NCBI RefSeq assembly: GCF_028890115.1
Contig: NZ_JARCJD010000017.1
Location: 34,317-98,316 of the forward strand
Reading direction: 5' to 3'
Source: Phaeobacter sp. QD34_24
GTDB taxonomy: Bacteria; Pseudomonadota; Alphaproteobacteria; Rhodobacterales; Rhodobacteraceae
Length of the DNA: 64,000 bases
Shown here: in pieces, positions 8,526 through 17,462 of the stretch
How positions within the stretch are numbered: position 1 is the stretch's first letter
Layout: each line of letters begins with the position of its first letter
The notes under the pieces: model-generated
What the model was told of the DNA's origin: nothing
The model's database searches: none
The model's input: the letters and a program-made list of their open reading frames with translations, nothing else
Program-made: the position numbers and the translations under genes

Positions 8526-10337
8526 ATGGCACGAATTCCTCTTTTGCAGATGTCCGGCATATCGCTCACCTTCGGGGGCGATCCGGTGTTTTCCGATCTC
8601 GATCTCGTGGTGCAGCCCGGCGACCGGGTGGCGCTCGTGGGGCGCAACGGTTCCGGCAAGTCCACCCTGATGAAGGTGATGGCCGGCCTGGTGGAACCCG
8701 ACCGGGGCAGCATCGTGGTGCCGCCCGGCAAGACGGTTGGCTATATGGAGCAGGACCCGCAGATGACGGGCTTTGCGACCTTGGGCGATTTCGCCGCCAG
8801 CGCGCTGGAACCCGGCGAGATGTACCGGGTGGAGCGCGCGGGTGAGGGGCTGAAATTCGATCCCGCCCGCCCGGTAGAGACCGCTTCGGGGGGCGAACGC
8901 CGCCGTGCGGCCCTGGCGAAGCTGATGGCCGAGGCGCCGGATCTGATGCTGCTGGACGAGCCGACGAACCATCTGGATATCGAGGCGATCACCTGGCTTG
9001 AAAATGAGCTGAAATCCACCCGCGCCGCCTATGTGCTGATCTCCCACGACCGCGCCTTCCTGCGCGCCCTGACCCGCGCCACGCTCTGGGTGGACCGAGG
9101 GCAGGTGCGGCGGCAGGAAAAGGGCTTTGACGCCTTTGAAGCCTGGCGCGACAAAATCTGGGAAGAGGAAGACCAGCAGCGCCACAAGCTGAACCGCCTG
9201 ATCAAATCCGAAAGCCGCTGGGCGGTCGAAGGCATCTCGGCCCGGCGCAAGCGCAACATGGGCCGGGTGCGCGCCCTGCAGGATCTGAAGGCCGAGCGTG
9301 CCGCCCAGATCAAACGCCAGGGCGCTGCCGAACTGGCGCTGGAGGCTGGCCCCAAATCGGGCCGCAAGGTGATCGAGGCTGAGGGGTTAGCCAAGGCCTA
9401 TGACGGTAAGACCATCGTTTCCCATTTCTCGCTGAAGGTGCAGCGCGGCGAACGCGTCGCCTTTGTCGGCCCCAATGGCGCGGGCAAGACGACGCTCTTG
9501 AAGATGCTGCTGGGGATGGAGCAGCCCGATGCCGGCAAGGTGACGCTGGGCACCAATCTCGAGATCGCCTTTTTCGACCAGACCCGCGATCAGCTGGATA
9601 CCGAAGCCTCGCTCTGGGAGAACCTCACCACCGATCCTGCCTTGGGGATTTCCGGCAAGGCGGATCAGGTCATGGTGCGCGGCCAGCCGAAACACGTGGT
9701 GGGATACCTCAAGGAATTCCTGTTCGACGAACGCCAGGCCCGCGCGCCGGTGCGCTCGCTTTCGGGGGGGGAGAAGGCGCGGCTCTTGCTGGCCCGTCTG
9801 ATGGCGCGGCAAAGCAACCTGTTGGTGCTGGACGAGCCGACCAACGATCTGGATGTGGAAACGCTGGACCTGCTGCAAGAACTGCTGGATGCCTATGACG
9901 GCACGGTCTTGCTGGTGAGCCACGACCGGGATTTTCTGGATCGCGTTGCCACCACCACCATCGCCATGGAAGGGGATGGCCGCGCCACGGCCTATGCCGG
10001 GGGATGGAGCGATTACCTGTCCCAGCGTGCCCCAAGCGAGCCCGAGGAAAAGGCAGAAAAGCCAAAGGCCTCAAAGCCGAAGCCAAAGCAGGAGGCGCAG
10101 CCGAAAGAGGGGCTTAGCTTCAAGGAGAAACACCGGCTGGAGGCGCTGCCCGGCGAGATCGAACGCCTGGAGCAAGAAATCGCCAAGCTGGAACAGCTGA
10201 TGGCCGATCCGGAGCTTTTCACCCGCGAGCCGGTGAAGTTCAAGAAGGCCAGCGAAGCCCTTGTAGAACGGCAGGAAAAACTGGCGGCCGCCGAAGAGGA
10301 GTGGCTGGAGCTGGAGGAAAAATCCGAAGGCGCATAA
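8526..10337 (+). CDS. uup: ABC-F family ATPase, Uup-type
   Basis: 603 residues with two nucleotide-binding domains and no membrane segment. Walker A motifs are GRNGSGKST (39-47) and GPNGAGKTT (315-323). ABC signatures are ASGGERRRAAL and LSGGEKARLLL. Walker B and the ABC-F DEPTN boxes are LDEPTNHLD (143) and LDEPTNDLD (435). A Lys/Pro/Glu-rich linker leads to a C-terminal coiled coil (PGEIERLEQEIAKLEQLMAD), the mark of Uup, which acts on DNA junctions or stalled ribosomes. A second ABC-F gene of a different subtype lies at 56.5-58.3 kb. Confidence 0.92.
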   Translation: MARIPLLQMSGISLTFGGDPVFSDLDLVVQPGDRVALVGRNGSGKSTLMKVMAGLVEPDRGSIVVPPGKTVGYMEQDPQMTGFATLGDFAASALEPGEMYRVERAGEGLKFDPARPVETASGGERRRAALAKLMAEAPDLMLLDEPTNHLDIEAITWLENELKSTRAAYVLISHDRAFLRALTRATLWVDRGQVRRQEKGFDAFEAWRDKIWEEEDQQRHKLNRLIKSESRWAVEGISARRKRNMGRVRALQDLKAERAAQIKRQGAAELALEAGPKSGRKVIEAEGLAKAYDGKTIVSHFSLKVQRGERVAFVGPNGAGKTTLLKMLLGMEQPDAGKVTLGTNLEIAFFDQTRDQLDTEASLWENLTTDPALGISGKADQVMVRGQPKHVVGYLKEFLFDERQARAPVRSLSGGEKARLLLARLMARQSNLLVLDEPTNDLDVETLDLLQELLDAYDGTVLLVSHDRDFLDRVATTTIAMEGDGRATAYAGGWSDYLSQRAPSEPEEKAEKPKASKPKPKQEAQPKEGLSFKEKHRLEALPGEIERLEQEIAKLEQLMADPELFTREPVKFKKASEALVERQEKLAAAEEEWLELEEKSEGA

Positions 10338-10429
10338 CGGGCTGTGTTTCGCGCGCGAAACATTGAATAAAATCAGCTTTATAAGGTTAATACTTCATTC
10401 ACCTTCCTGCGGTGAATAAGGAGACGCAA

Positions 10430-10458
10430 AAAGGGGCGCCCGGTGAGGGCGCCCCTTT
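10430..10458. terminator. Bidirectional rho-independent terminator
   Basis: A perfect 12-bp stem AAAGGGGCGCCC / GGGCGCCCCTTT closes a five-base loop (GGTGA). It sits between the convergent uup and SDR genes. The minus strand continues into TTTTTGCG, so it should end the SDR transcript well, and the plus strand ends CTTTAA. Confidence 0.85.
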
Positions 10459-10493
10459 AAGATTGCGAGTTAACAATTTGTTAATGATGGGGT

Positions 10494-11249
10494 TTATCGC
10501 ATCCGCAGGGCGCCATCGATACGGATCACCTCCCCATTGAGGTAGCCCATCTCGACGATGAACCCGGCCAGGCGACCGTATTCCGACGGATCGCCCAGGC
10601 GGGCCGGGTTCGGCACATCGGCGGCCAGTTGCTGCTGTACCTCTTCGGGCAGGCCGGCCAGCATCGGGGTCATGAAGATGCCCGGTGCGATGGTCATCAC
10701 GCGAATGCCGGTCGAGGCCAGATCGCGCGCCATCGGCAGGCACATGCCCACGACGCCGCCCTTGGAGGCGGAATAGGCCACCTGGCCCTTCTGCCCGTCA
10801 AAGGCCGCGATCGATGCGGTGTTGATGATCACGCCGCGCGCGCCATCGGGTTCGGGCTCGTTCTTGGCGATCTCGACGGCGGCGAGGCGCGCCACGTTGA
10901 AGGTGCCCACCAGGTTGATGTCGATGGTGCGCTTGTAGGCATCAAGCGGGTGCGCGCCCTCCTTGCCGACGGTCTTGATCCCGTAGGCGATGCCGGCACA
11001 GTTCACGCAGGCGGAAATTCGGCCCATCTGCTCGGCCGCATAGGTGATGGCCGCGGCGACAGAGTCCTCGTCCGTTACGTCGGTTTCGACGAAATAGCCG
11101 CCAATTTCGGCCGCGACCTTGGCGCCGCGCTCGGCGTCGCGGTCCAGGATGGTGACCTTGGCGCCGTTTGCCGCGAAATGGCGGGCGGTTGCCTCACCAA
11201 GACCGGATGCGCCGCCGGTGATCACCGCGCATGTCTGATCGAGTTTCAT
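10494..11249 (-). CDS. SDR 3-hydroxyacyl-CoA dehydrogenase (HSD10-like)
   Basis: A 251-residue short-chain dehydrogenase. The cofactor motif TGGASGLG is at 11-18 with an Asp after beta-2 (LDRD, 35-38), so NAD is the likely cofactor. The catalytic residues Ser146, Tyr159 and Lys163 lie in [21 protein letters not shown]. The sequence pattern ([25 protein letters not shown]) matches type II 3-hydroxyacyl-CoA dehydrogenase/17-beta-HSD10 proteins of short or branched acyl-CoA oxidation. The ATG at 11249 has GGGAGGA about 8 bases upstream and is preferred to an in-frame start 12 codons earlier. It is a single gene here; the thiolase partner is not nearby. Confidence 0.85.
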   Translation of the reverse strand: MKLDQTCAVITGGASGLGEATARHFAANGAKVTILDRDAERGAKVAAEIGGYFVETDVTDEDSVAAAITYAAEQMGRISACVNCAGIAYGIKTVGKEGAHPLDAYKRTIDINLVGTFNVARLAAVEIAKNEPEPDGARGVIINTASIAAFDGQKGQVAYSASKGGVVGMCLPMARDLASTGIRVMTIAPGIFMTPMLAGLPEEVQQQLAADVPNPARLGDPSEYGRLAGFIVEMGYLNGEVIRIDGALRMR

Positions 11250-11329
11250 GAAAGGGGTCCTCCCGGTATCTGAACATGTGTTCAAATAAACACGGGGGGC
11301 GGGCGCTGTCCAGCGTTCCTACGCGTCCA

Positions 11330-12319
11330 TCATGCGCCCATCATGCGCCTGTCGAGTCGCGCCAGCGGCGCCAGCAGCCGACCCATCGGTGGCCAGAAGA
11401 GCCAGGTGCCGCCCAGGCGATGCAGCTGGGCACCGGTGCCCAGTTTGAAGCGGGCCAGACCCGGCGCGTCCTCGGTATTGATCACGCCCAGATCGAGGCT
11501 CTTGCACCCTTGTGCCGAGAGCCAGCTCATCGCTTCCCACAGCAAGAGGTTATGGGCCGACAGCGCCTTGCCGCGTCGGGTGGTTTGGGCGATGTGATAG
11601 CTGGCCTCACGCCCGTGGCGCAGCACCAGGATGGCGGCCACGGGGTCTTTGCCCTCAAAGGCCTGAAACAGCTTTGCCATGCCCTTGTTGGCCTGCCCAT
11701 AGGCGAGGGTCAGGGCCAGCGGCCAGCTGCGGTAGCCACGTTTGGATTGCTGGGCCTGGTCTGCGGCAAAGAGCCAGTGATTTGCATCGAACGGCATGGT
11801 CTGCCGGGTCAGGCGTAGGCCCTGGCTTTCGCCGTGTTTCAAGCGGTTGCGCCATTTCTGATGCAGGGCGGCGCGGCGCCGCTCGGGGCTGCTGGACAGG
11901 TCCAGCCGGGCGATACTGGCCGGTCCCATCAAGGGCAGGGCGCCATGCTGGGCCAGTTCGGGCGTGGGGGCTTCGGGGGATAGGATCACCGGTGTGCGGC
12001 GCAGGCCCTCTTCCTGCAGGATCTCGAGTAGGCGCAGGGGCTTTTCAAACCGGGCGCGGTTCACCATGGCGACATCCAGGCGACCCCAGAGCCGTTGCCG
12101 CAACACGACCGTATTGTTCATCCGTTCCAGGACCAGCGGATCCTGTCCCGTCGCCCTCAGAGCGCGTAGGAATTCCTCGGATTGGGCCAGGCTGCCCTGA
12201 GTGTCGGGGCGGGTCGCAGAGACCGGCGGAATGAAATCGAACATATATCCATTTACGGAACGGAAACCTAATTCAGGGTTAATGGGGGCATGAAAAAGCC
12301 GATACATATCATGGGCCAC
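11330..12319 (-). CDS. FemAB/GNAT-like acyltransferase
   Basis: 329 residues if the GTG at 12319 is used (GGGGG lies about 6 bases upstream), 325 from the ATG at 12307. The central and C-terminal parts carry a BioF2/FemAB-like GNAT domain: WRNRLKHGESQGL, FAADQAQQSKRGYRSWPLAL, AILVLRHGREASYHIAQTT, AHNLLLWEAMSWLSAQG and LDLGVINTEDAPGLARFKLG. Such proteins transfer acyl or aminoacyl groups in wall or lipid modification or in exopolysaccharide clusters. The substrate cannot be read here. The 5' end abuts or overlaps a possible small membrane-protein gene on the opposite strand. Confidence 0.75.
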   Translation of the reverse strand: MAHDMYRLFHAPINPELGFRSVNGYMFDFIPPVSATRPDTQGSLAQSEEFLRALRATGQDPLVLERMNNTVVLRQRLWGRLDVAMVNRARFEKPLRLLEILQEEGLRRTPVILSPEAPTPELAQHGALPLMGPASIARLDLSSSPERRRAALHQKWRNRLKHGESQGLRLTRQTMPFDANHWLFAADQAQQSKRGYRSWPLALTLAYGQANKGMAKLFQAFEGKDPVAAILVLRHGREASYHIAQTTRRGKALSAHNLLLWEAMSWLSAQGCKSLDLGVINTEDAPGLARFKLGTGAQLHRLGGTWLFWPPMGRLLAPLARLDRRMMGA

Positions 12320-12427
12320 AGTGCCCCCAGTCCTCGGATCAGCAAGAGTGCTGCGGTTCTATTCGCCACCCTGCTGTCGATCCCGGTGTTCTTCCTGCTG
12401 ACCTTGGCGGACCTGCTGGTCTTCTAG
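12290..12427 (+). CDS. Possible small single-pass membrane protein
   Basis: A short ORF of 45 codons (38 from the in-frame ATG at 12311). It begins with a basic/polar stretch (MKKPIHIMGHSAPSPRISKS) followed by one hydrophobic helix, AAVLFATLLSIPVFFLLTL, then ADLLVF. Codons in the hydrophobic part almost all end in G or C, as in the neighbouring real genes. Its stop at 12427 lies just before the interspersed repeat and faces tyrS, so it would form another convergent pair. It overlaps the start of the FemAB-like gene by 9-30 bases on the other strand, which weakens the case. No family is recognised. Confidence 0.4.
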   Translation: MKKPIHIMGHSAPSPRISKSAAVLFATLLSIPVFFLLTLADLLVF

Positions 12428-12450
12428 ATCGATAGCCCCGCTTCTGTGGT

Positions 12451-12680
12451 CGGCCGGGGGGCTCCCGCGCCCGCAGGTGCTGACGGCTGCCGCCGTCAAC
12501 GCCTTTGTGCGGCCTTGGGCCCGGCGCGGCTGCGCCGCGCGGCGGAGCCCTAAAACTGCCGGAGGCCCTTCAACGACCTGCCGTTTGCTGCCGGGCGCAC
12601 CCACGCCGCGCAAAAGCGCGGCGCCAGGCCCAACGGGAGCGGTTGCATCTTTGATGCAGCGGCGACGGGCGGGAGGACGA
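12451..12680 (+). repeat. Interspersed palindromic repeat, copy A
   Basis: The longest copy of a family seen three times in this window. In order it contains an outer arm (GGGGGCTCCCGCGCCCG), a GC hairpin CGCCGCGC-AAAA-GCGCGGCG (12604-12623), the conserved linker GGCCCAACGGGAGCGG (12627-12642), a second hairpin TGCATC-TT-GATGCA and the right end GACGGGCGGGAG. It lies between the stop of the small ORF at 12427 and the tyrS stop. It may act as a REP-like element or transcript 3' end; no transposase is associated. Confidence 0.75.
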
Positions 12681-12712
12681 CGCTGGCCTTCAAAGCGCGT
12701 GTCATGGCAAAG

Positions 12713-12740
12713 AAAAAGGGGCAGATGTTGCCCCTTTGAG
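12713..12740 (-). terminator. Rho-independent terminator of tyrS
   Basis: A 9-bp stem AAAGGGGCA / TGCCCCTTT with a five-base loop (GATGT). Read on the minus strand the stem is followed by TTTTTCTTT. It lies 24 bases past the tyrS stop codon. Confidence 0.85.
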
Positions 12741-12763
12741 TGTTTCGGAGTATTGCGCAGCCG

Positions 12764-14017
12764 CTAATCGACCAGTTGCACCAATGCGTGGCGCTTCTTG
12801 CCGGCACTCAGCTTGATGGGAGCGGCGAGGGCGCCCGCGTCGATCATCAGGCCCGCGTCTGTCAGTGGCGCGTCGTCGATCCGCGCGCCATTCTCGGAGA
12901 TCAGCCGCTTGGCCTCCTTGCCGGATTTCGCAAGGCCGGACTTCACGATCAACTGCACGATCGAAATACCACCCTCTAGGTCCGCAGGCGTCAGGTTCAG
13001 CGTCGGCAGGTCGTCGCCCACGCCGCCTTTCTCAAAGACCTCGCGCGCGGTGGCCTCGGCGGCCTCGGCGGCCTCGGCGCCATGCAGCAGGGTGGTCACC
13101 TCATTGGCGAGGATCACCTTTGCCGCATTGATCTCGGACCCTGCCAGCGCGCCCAGACGGTCGCATTCCTCCACCGGCAGCTCGGTGTAGAGCTTCAGGA
13201 ACCTGCCCACATCCGCATCCGTGGTGTTGCGCCAGAACTGCCAGAACTCATAAGGGGAGAGCATATCCGGGTTCAGCCAGACCGCACCGTTCTGCGACTT
13301 GCCCATCTTCTTGCCATCCGAAGTGGTCAAGAGCGGCGAGGTCAGCCCGTAGATCTCGTGATCCAGCACCCGGCGCGTCAGGTCGATGCCGTTGACGATA
13401 TTGCCCCATTGGTCCGAGCCGCCCATCTGAAGGATGCAGCCATAGCGGCGGTTCAGCTCCAGAAAGTCATAGGCCTGCAGGATCATGTAATTGAATTCGA
13501 GGAAGCTGAGCGATTGCTCCCGGTCCAGCCGCGATTTCACGCTTTCAAAGGACAGCATCCGGTTGACCGAGAAATGCCGCCCGATGTCGCGCAGGAATTC
13601 CAGGTAGTTGAGCCCGCTCAGCCATTCGTCGTTGTTGATCATCATCGCGCCACTGGGGCCGTCGTTGTAATCGACATAGGCCGAGAAGACCTTCTTGATG
13701 CCCGCGATATTGTCGTCGATCTGTTCAGGCGTCAGCAGTGGGCGTTCATCGGCGCGAAACGACGGGTCGCCCACCTTGGTGGTGCCGCCGCCCATCAGGG
13801 TGATCGGCTTGTGGCCGGTCTTCTGCAGCCAGCGCAGCATCATGATCTGGATCAGCGAGCCGACGTGCAGCGATTTCGCGGTGGCGTCAAAGCCGATATA
13901 GCCGGACTGGCCCGGGGTCATCAGCGCCTCGTCCAGACCCTGATAGTCCGTACAGTCGGCGAGAAACCCGCGCTCCATCATCACGGTGATGAAATCCGAT
14001 TTTGGATGGTAGGTCAT
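12764..14017 (-). CDS. tyrS: Tyrosyl-tRNA synthetase
   Basis: Charges tRNA-Tyr with tyrosine. 417 residues of the bacterial TyrRS-B layout: the class I HIGH motif appears as HVGS (51-54), the KMSKS loop as KMGKS (237-241), and a C-terminal S4-like RNA-binding domain contains [21 protein letters not shown]. The frame is open further upstream but the ATG at 14017 (start MTYHPKSDF) has GAGG upstream and matches homologs. It is divergent from anmK, with 123 bases between the two starts. Confidence 0.97.
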   Translation of the reverse strand: MTYHPKSDFITVMMERGFLADCTDYQGLDEALMTPGQSGYIGFDATAKSLHVGSLIQIMMLRWLQKTGHKPITLMGGGTTKVGDPSFRADERPLLTPEQIDDNIAGIKKVFSAYVDYNDGPSGAMMINNDEWLSGLNYLEFLRDIGRHFSVNRMLSFESVKSRLDREQSLSFLEFNYMILQAYDFLELNRRYGCILQMGGSDQWGNIVNGIDLTRRVLDHEIYGLTSPLLTTSDGKKMGKSQNGAVWLNPDMLSPYEFWQFWRNTTDADVGRFLKLYTELPVEECDRLGALAGSEINAAKVILANEVTTLLHGAEAAEAAEATAREVFEKGGVGDDLPTLNLTPADLEGGISIVQLIVKSGLAKSGKEAKRLISENGARIDDAPLTDAGLMIDAGALAAPIKLSAGKKRHALVQLVD

Positions 14018-14140
14018 GGCATGCCTCGGCTTGTCTATTGCGATCTGCTGTATAAAACGCAAAGGGAGCACATGGAACCTGCTTTTGCGCAGAATTTCAT
14101 GGCCCCTTCGGGCTGGCTGCAGGGGCGGATAAAAGAGCGG

Positions 14141-15256
14141 ATGATGACACGAGCGATTTCGAAAACCGGTCGCGTGACCGCATTGGGCGCCATGAGCGGC
14201 ACCTCGCTGGACGGGGTGGATGCGGCGCTGGTGGACACCGACGGGGAGCGGATCTTTGCCTTTGGCGACAGCCGCTATCGCGCCTATAGCGCGGCAGAGA
14301 GGGCGGTGCTGCGGGCGGGTCTCGGCAAATGGTCGGGGTCAGAGGTGGAGGAGGCCGCCGCCCTGACGGATCGCGTCCATGCCGAAGTGCTGGCGGAGTT
14401 CCCGCAGGCGCAGATCGTCGGCTTTCACGGCCAGACCCTGGCTCATGCGCCGCGCCGTCAGGGCACGCTGCAGGTGGGCGATGGCGCGGCCCTGGCCGAG
14501 GCGCTGGGAAAACCCGTGGTCTGGGATTTCCGGTCCGACGATGTGGCCCTGGGCGGCGAAGGCGCGCCGCTGGCGCCGTTTTTCCACTTTGCCTGCGCCA
14601 AATTCATCGGCGCGACGGCTCCCCTTTGCTTTCTGAACCTCGGCGGGGTCGGCAACCTCACCTACGTGGATCCGCGTTTCGATCGCCCGGAAGAGCCCGG
14701 TGCGCTTCTGGCCTTTGACACCGGGCCCGCAAATGCGCCGCTCAACGATTTGCTGCAAGCGCGCCTGGGGCTGCCCTATGACAAGGATGGCGCGATTGCC
14801 CGCAGGGGTGAGGTGGAAGAGGGCGCGCTGGAGCTGTTCCTGGCCGAGCCCTTCTTTGCGAAGATGCCCCCCAAGTCGCTGGACCGGAACGATTTTGCCC
14901 AGATGGTCACGCTGGTGGGCGAGTTGAGCGATGCAGACGCCGCCGCGACGCTGACAGCGATGTGTGCCGCTGCCGTGGCTCAAGGCGTGGAGCATTGCCC
15001 CGAGCTGCCCGAGGTGGTGCTGGTCACGGGGGGCGGGCGGCACAATCCGGTGCTGATGGAGATGCTGCGGGTCTCGCTCGACTGTCCGGTGAAGCCGGTC
15101 GAGGAGGTTGGCCTTGATGGCGACATGCTGGAGGCCCAGGCCTTTGCCCATCTGGCGGTGCGCGTTGCGCGGGGCATGCCGACTTCCTGTCCCGGCACCA
15201 CGGGGGTGAGCGCCTGCGTCGGCGGCGGTGTGGTCAGCGTTCCGGGTGAGGGCTGA
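14141..15256 (+). CDS. anmK: Anhydro-N-acetylmuramic acid kinase
   Basis: Phosphorylates and opens 1,6-anhydro-MurNAc to MurNAc-6-phosphate in peptidoglycan recycling. 371 residues from the ATG at 14141. The ATP-binding signature [14 protein letters not shown] lies at 16-29. Further family marks are [56 protein letters not shown] and [13 protein letters not shown]. The frame runs open much further upstream through tyrS in antisense, which is an artefact of composition. An ATG at 14072 with GGGAG just ahead is an alternative start, but would add an extension not typical of the family. Confidence 0.95.
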   Translation: MMTRAISKTGRVTALGAMSGTSLDGVDAALVDTDGERIFAFGDSRYRAYSAAERAVLRAGLGKWSGSEVEEAAALTDRVHAEVLAEFPQAQIVGFHGQTLAHAPRRQGTLQVGDGAALAEALGKPVVWDFRSDDVALGGEGAPLAPFFHFACAKFIGATAPLCFLNLGGVGNLTYVDPRFDRPEEPGALLAFDTGPANAPLNDLLQARLGLPYDKDGAIARRGEVEEGALELFLAEPFFAKMPPKSLDRNDFAQMVTLVGELSDADAAATLTAMCAAAVAQGVEHCPELPEVVLVTGGGRHNPVLMEMLRVSLDCPVKPVEEVGLDGDMLEAQAFAHLAVRVARGMPTSCPGTTGVSACVGGGVVSVPGEG

Positions 15257-15283
15257 CACAGAGGTGTATTAAGTGACTTGCCC

Positions 15284-15362
15284 GGACGAGAGGGCCGGGC
15301 AGCGCCCGCCCCTTCCCACGGGAGGGCGCAGGCGGCTCCTGCCAGGCTCCGCCGCTGCCCTC
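15284..15362. repeat. GC-rich palindromic element between convergent genes
   Basis: The 109-base gap between the anmK and cupin stops is dominated by inverted repeats. The outer arms are GGGCAGCG (15297-15304) and CGCTGCCC (15353-15360). An inner pair GCGCCC / GGGCGC brackets GCCCCTTCCCACGGGAG. It lacks the GGCCCAACGGGAGCGG linker of the A/B/C repeat family, so it is treated as separate, though its position between convergent stops is the same. Confidence 0.5.
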
Positions 15363-15365
15363 AGG

Positions 15366-15791
15366 TTACCCGCGCGGAATATCAAACCCCGGCTCTGCCA
15401 GCTCGAAGCCCTCGAACTGGAACCCGGGCGACACGGTGCAGCTGACCAGCGTATAGTCGCCGGTCGTGCGCGCAGCCTGCCAGTGGCCTGTAGGCACGAT
15501 CAGCTGCGGCGCGCCCTTGGTCAGATCCGGGGTCAGCAGGTGATCTGCCGCAGGGCCTTCATCTGTTGATGCAAGCGACAGCACCAGCGGTGCGCCCGCG
15601 TGATAAAGCCAGATCTCGGCCGCATCGACCCGGTGCCAATGACTGGCCTCTCCGGCTTTCAGAAGGAAATAGATGCAGGTGCCGCTGGGGCGGCCCTCGT
15701 TTTCGGCCACCCAGGTCTGCCGATACCAGCCGCCCTCGGGGTGAGGCTCCAGTCTGAGGTGCTTGATGATCTCATCTGCCGTCATGGGCAT
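15366..15791 (-). CDS. Cupin_5 (DUF985) family protein
   Basis: 141 residues from the ATG at 15791, which has AGGA about 6 bases upstream; the frame extends beyond but without a better start. The pattern is that of the DUF985/cupin_5 family: MTADEIIKHLRLEPHPEGGW, TCIYFLLKAGEASHWHRVDA, AEIWLYHAGAPLVL, LIVPTGHWQAART and VSCTVSPGFQFEGFELAEP. Conserved His residues in SHWHRVD would fit a metal or ligand site. The family has no settled function; sugar-nucleotide epimerase-like folds are related. Its start lies 65 bases from the selO start on the other strand. Confidence 0.85.
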   Translation of the reverse strand: MPMTADEIIKHLRLEPHPEGGWYRQTWVAENEGRPSGTCIYFLLKAGEASHWHRVDAAEIWLYHAGAPLVLSLASTDEGPAADHLLTPDLTKGAPQLIVPTGHWQAARTTGDYTLVSCTVSPGFQFEGFELAEPGFDIPRG

Positions 15792-15856
15792 CTCTTTCCT
15801 CCTGCATTGCGCCGGTTTGATCTGGCAATCCGCTAATGGCCGCATATGTTTGGGCC

Positions 15857-17275
15857 ATGACATTGCACATCCCCTTTGACAACACATACGCGGGCCTTGG
15901 CTCGGGGTTCTACAGCAAACAGGCGCCAGAGCCGGTTTCAAGCCCGCGCATGCTCGCCTTCAATCGCGATCTGGCGCAGGTCCTGGGCATCACGCCGGGG
16001 GACTTGCCGGAAATGGCGCAGGTCTTTGGTGGCAACCGGGTGCCGGAGGGCGCCGATCCGCTGGCGCAGCTATACGCCGGACACCAGTTTGGCACATTCA
16101 ACCCGCAGCTGGGCGATGGGCGCGCGGTGCTTTTGGGGGAGGTGATCGGCACGGACGGAATCCGCCGGGATATCCAGCTCAAAGGATCGGGGCGCACGCC
16201 CTATTCGCGCCGCGGGGATGGGCGGGCCTGGATGGGGCCTGTGTTGCGGGAATATGTGGTCTCAGAGGCGATGCATGCCCTTGGCATTCCCACCACACGG
16301 GCGCTGGCGGCGGTGGAAACCGGCGATTCCGTCTGGCGCGAGGCGGCCATGCCCGGTGCGGTGCTGACGCGGGTGGCCGCCAGTCACCTGAGGGTGGGGA
16401 CCTTTCAGATCTTTGCCGCCCGCCGAGAGACCGCGGCGCTGAAGCGGCTCACCCAATATGCGATTGATCGCCATTACCCGGGGGCCAAGGGGCCGATGGG
16501 CCTGTTGCGCGCGGTGCGCGATGCCCAGGCGCGGCTGGTGGCGCAGTGGATGTCGGTGGGCTTCATCCACGGGGTGATGAACACCGACAATTGCACCATT
16601 TCGGGCGAAACGATCGATTATGGCCCTTGCGCCTTCATGGACGTTTACAATCCCTCGCAGGTCTTCAGCTCCATCGACCGGATGGGGCGCTATGCCTATG
16701 ACAACCAGCCGGGAATCGTGGTCTGGAACCTGGCGCAGCTCGCCACGGCCCTGATCCAACAGATGGACGATCCGCAGGAGGGCGTCGAGGAGGCAACCGA
16801 GATCGTCCATGCCATGCCTCGGGCGATCGAGCAGGAATGGCTCAGCCGCTTTGCCGCGAAGATCGGGATCACGACGCCCAAGGAGGGCGATATGGCGCTG
16901 ATCGAGGATCTGCTGGATCGCATGGCCGCGGGGCAGGCGGATTTCACCAATACGTTCCGCGCTCTGGCCGGGGAGGCCGCGCGGGGTCAATTCCTGGATC
17001 CTGGGGCCTTTGACAGCTGGGCAACGACGTGGCGGCAGCGGATTGCCTCAGAGGAAGACCCGGAAGGCCTGATGCGGCAGGTCAATCCGGCCTTCATTCC
17101 GCGCAACCATCGCATGGAAGAGATGATTGCGGCGGCGGTCAGCGGCGACATGGCACCTTTCGAGCGGCTGATGGACGTTCTTGTGCATCCCTATGAGGAT
17201 CAGCCGGAGCATAGGGATCTGCAAAACCCACCACGCCCCGAAGAGGTGGTTCCGGCAACGTTCTGCGGTACCTGA
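15857..17275 (+). CDS. selO: Protein adenylyltransferase SelO (YdiU)
   Basis: A pseudokinase-fold enzyme that AMPylates protein Ser/Thr/Tyr and is tied to the redox response. 472 residues; the ATG at 15857 gives the usual LxFDNTYA start. Conserved elements are FGTFNPQLGDGRA (79-90), QLKGSGRTPYSRRGDG with Lys109 (107-122), LGIPTTRALA, HGVMNTDNCTISG (238-250) and the metal-binding DYGPCAFMD (254-262). Bacterial SelO normally lacks selenocysteine and this one ends without a UGA-Cys pair. It is single-gene, convergent with the DMT exporter across repeat copy B. Confidence 0.93.
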   Translation: MTLHIPFDNTYAGLGSGFYSKQAPEPVSSPRMLAFNRDLAQVLGITPGDLPEMAQVFGGNRVPEGADPLAQLYAGHQFGTFNPQLGDGRAVLLGEVIGTDGIRRDIQLKGSGRTPYSRRGDGRAWMGPVLREYVVSEAMHALGIPTTRALAAVETGDSVWREAAMPGAVLTRVAASHLRVGTFQIFAARRETAALKRLTQYAIDRHYPGAKGPMGLLRAVRDAQARLVAQWMSVGFIHGVMNTDNCTISGETIDYGPCAFMDVYNPSQVFSSIDRMGRYAYDNQPGIVVWNLAQLATALIQQMDDPQEGVEEATEIVHAMPRAIEQEWLSRFAAKIGITTPKEGDMALIEDLLDRMAAGQADFTNTFRALAGEAARGQFLDPGAFDSWATTWRQRIASEEDPEGLMRQVNPAFIPRNHRMEEMIAAAVSGDMAPFERLMDVLVHPYEDQPEHRDLQNPPRPEEVVPATFCGT

Positions 17276-17290
17276 AGGGATCAATCAAAC

Positions 17291-17458
17291 CGATCGCCCG
17301 GGGGCTCTCCCGCGCGGGATCGACCTCCTGTCGGAGGTGCTCTCCCCCTTGGGCCCGGCGCCGTGCTCTGGCACGGCGTGCGCCCCTTCGGGGCGCCGGG
17401 CCCAACGGGAGCGGTTGCATCCTTGATGCAGCTGCGCCGGGCGGGAGAACCCCCGTCG
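17291..17458 (+). repeat. Interspersed palindromic repeat, copy B
   Basis: Same orientation and architecture as copy A. It has the outer arm CCCGGGGGCTCTCCCG, a hairpin GCGCCCC-TTC-GGGGCGC, the conserved linker GGCCCAACGGGAGCGG (from about 17399), the second hairpin TGCATC-CTT-GATGCA, and the right end GCCGGGCGGGAG. It fills the gap between the convergent stops of selO and the DMT exporter. Confidence 0.8.
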
Positions 17459-17462
17459 CCTT

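Larger units (their letters stand above)
12428..12763. other. Gene-poor 336-base stretch with a structured repeat
   Basis: No convincing coding sequence lies here. The stretch is filled by a long copy of the interspersed repeat (12451-12680) and ends with the tyrS terminator (12713-12740). Open frames that cross it lack plausible starts and have the composition of the repeat. Confidence 0.7.

Noticed and set aside
10397..10417. ATTCACC/GGTGAAT inverted repeat after uup
   Set aside because: Arms are short with a 7-base loop and no T-run; a much better terminator follows at 10430.
12359..12767. Frames of 84 and 96 codons crossing repeat copy A
   Set aside because: Their composition follows the palindromic repeat and they lack plausible starts.
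13082..14140. A long plus-strand extension of the anmK frame through tyrS
   Set aside because: The extension is antisense to tyrS and has no similarity to the kinase family; the true start is near 14141.
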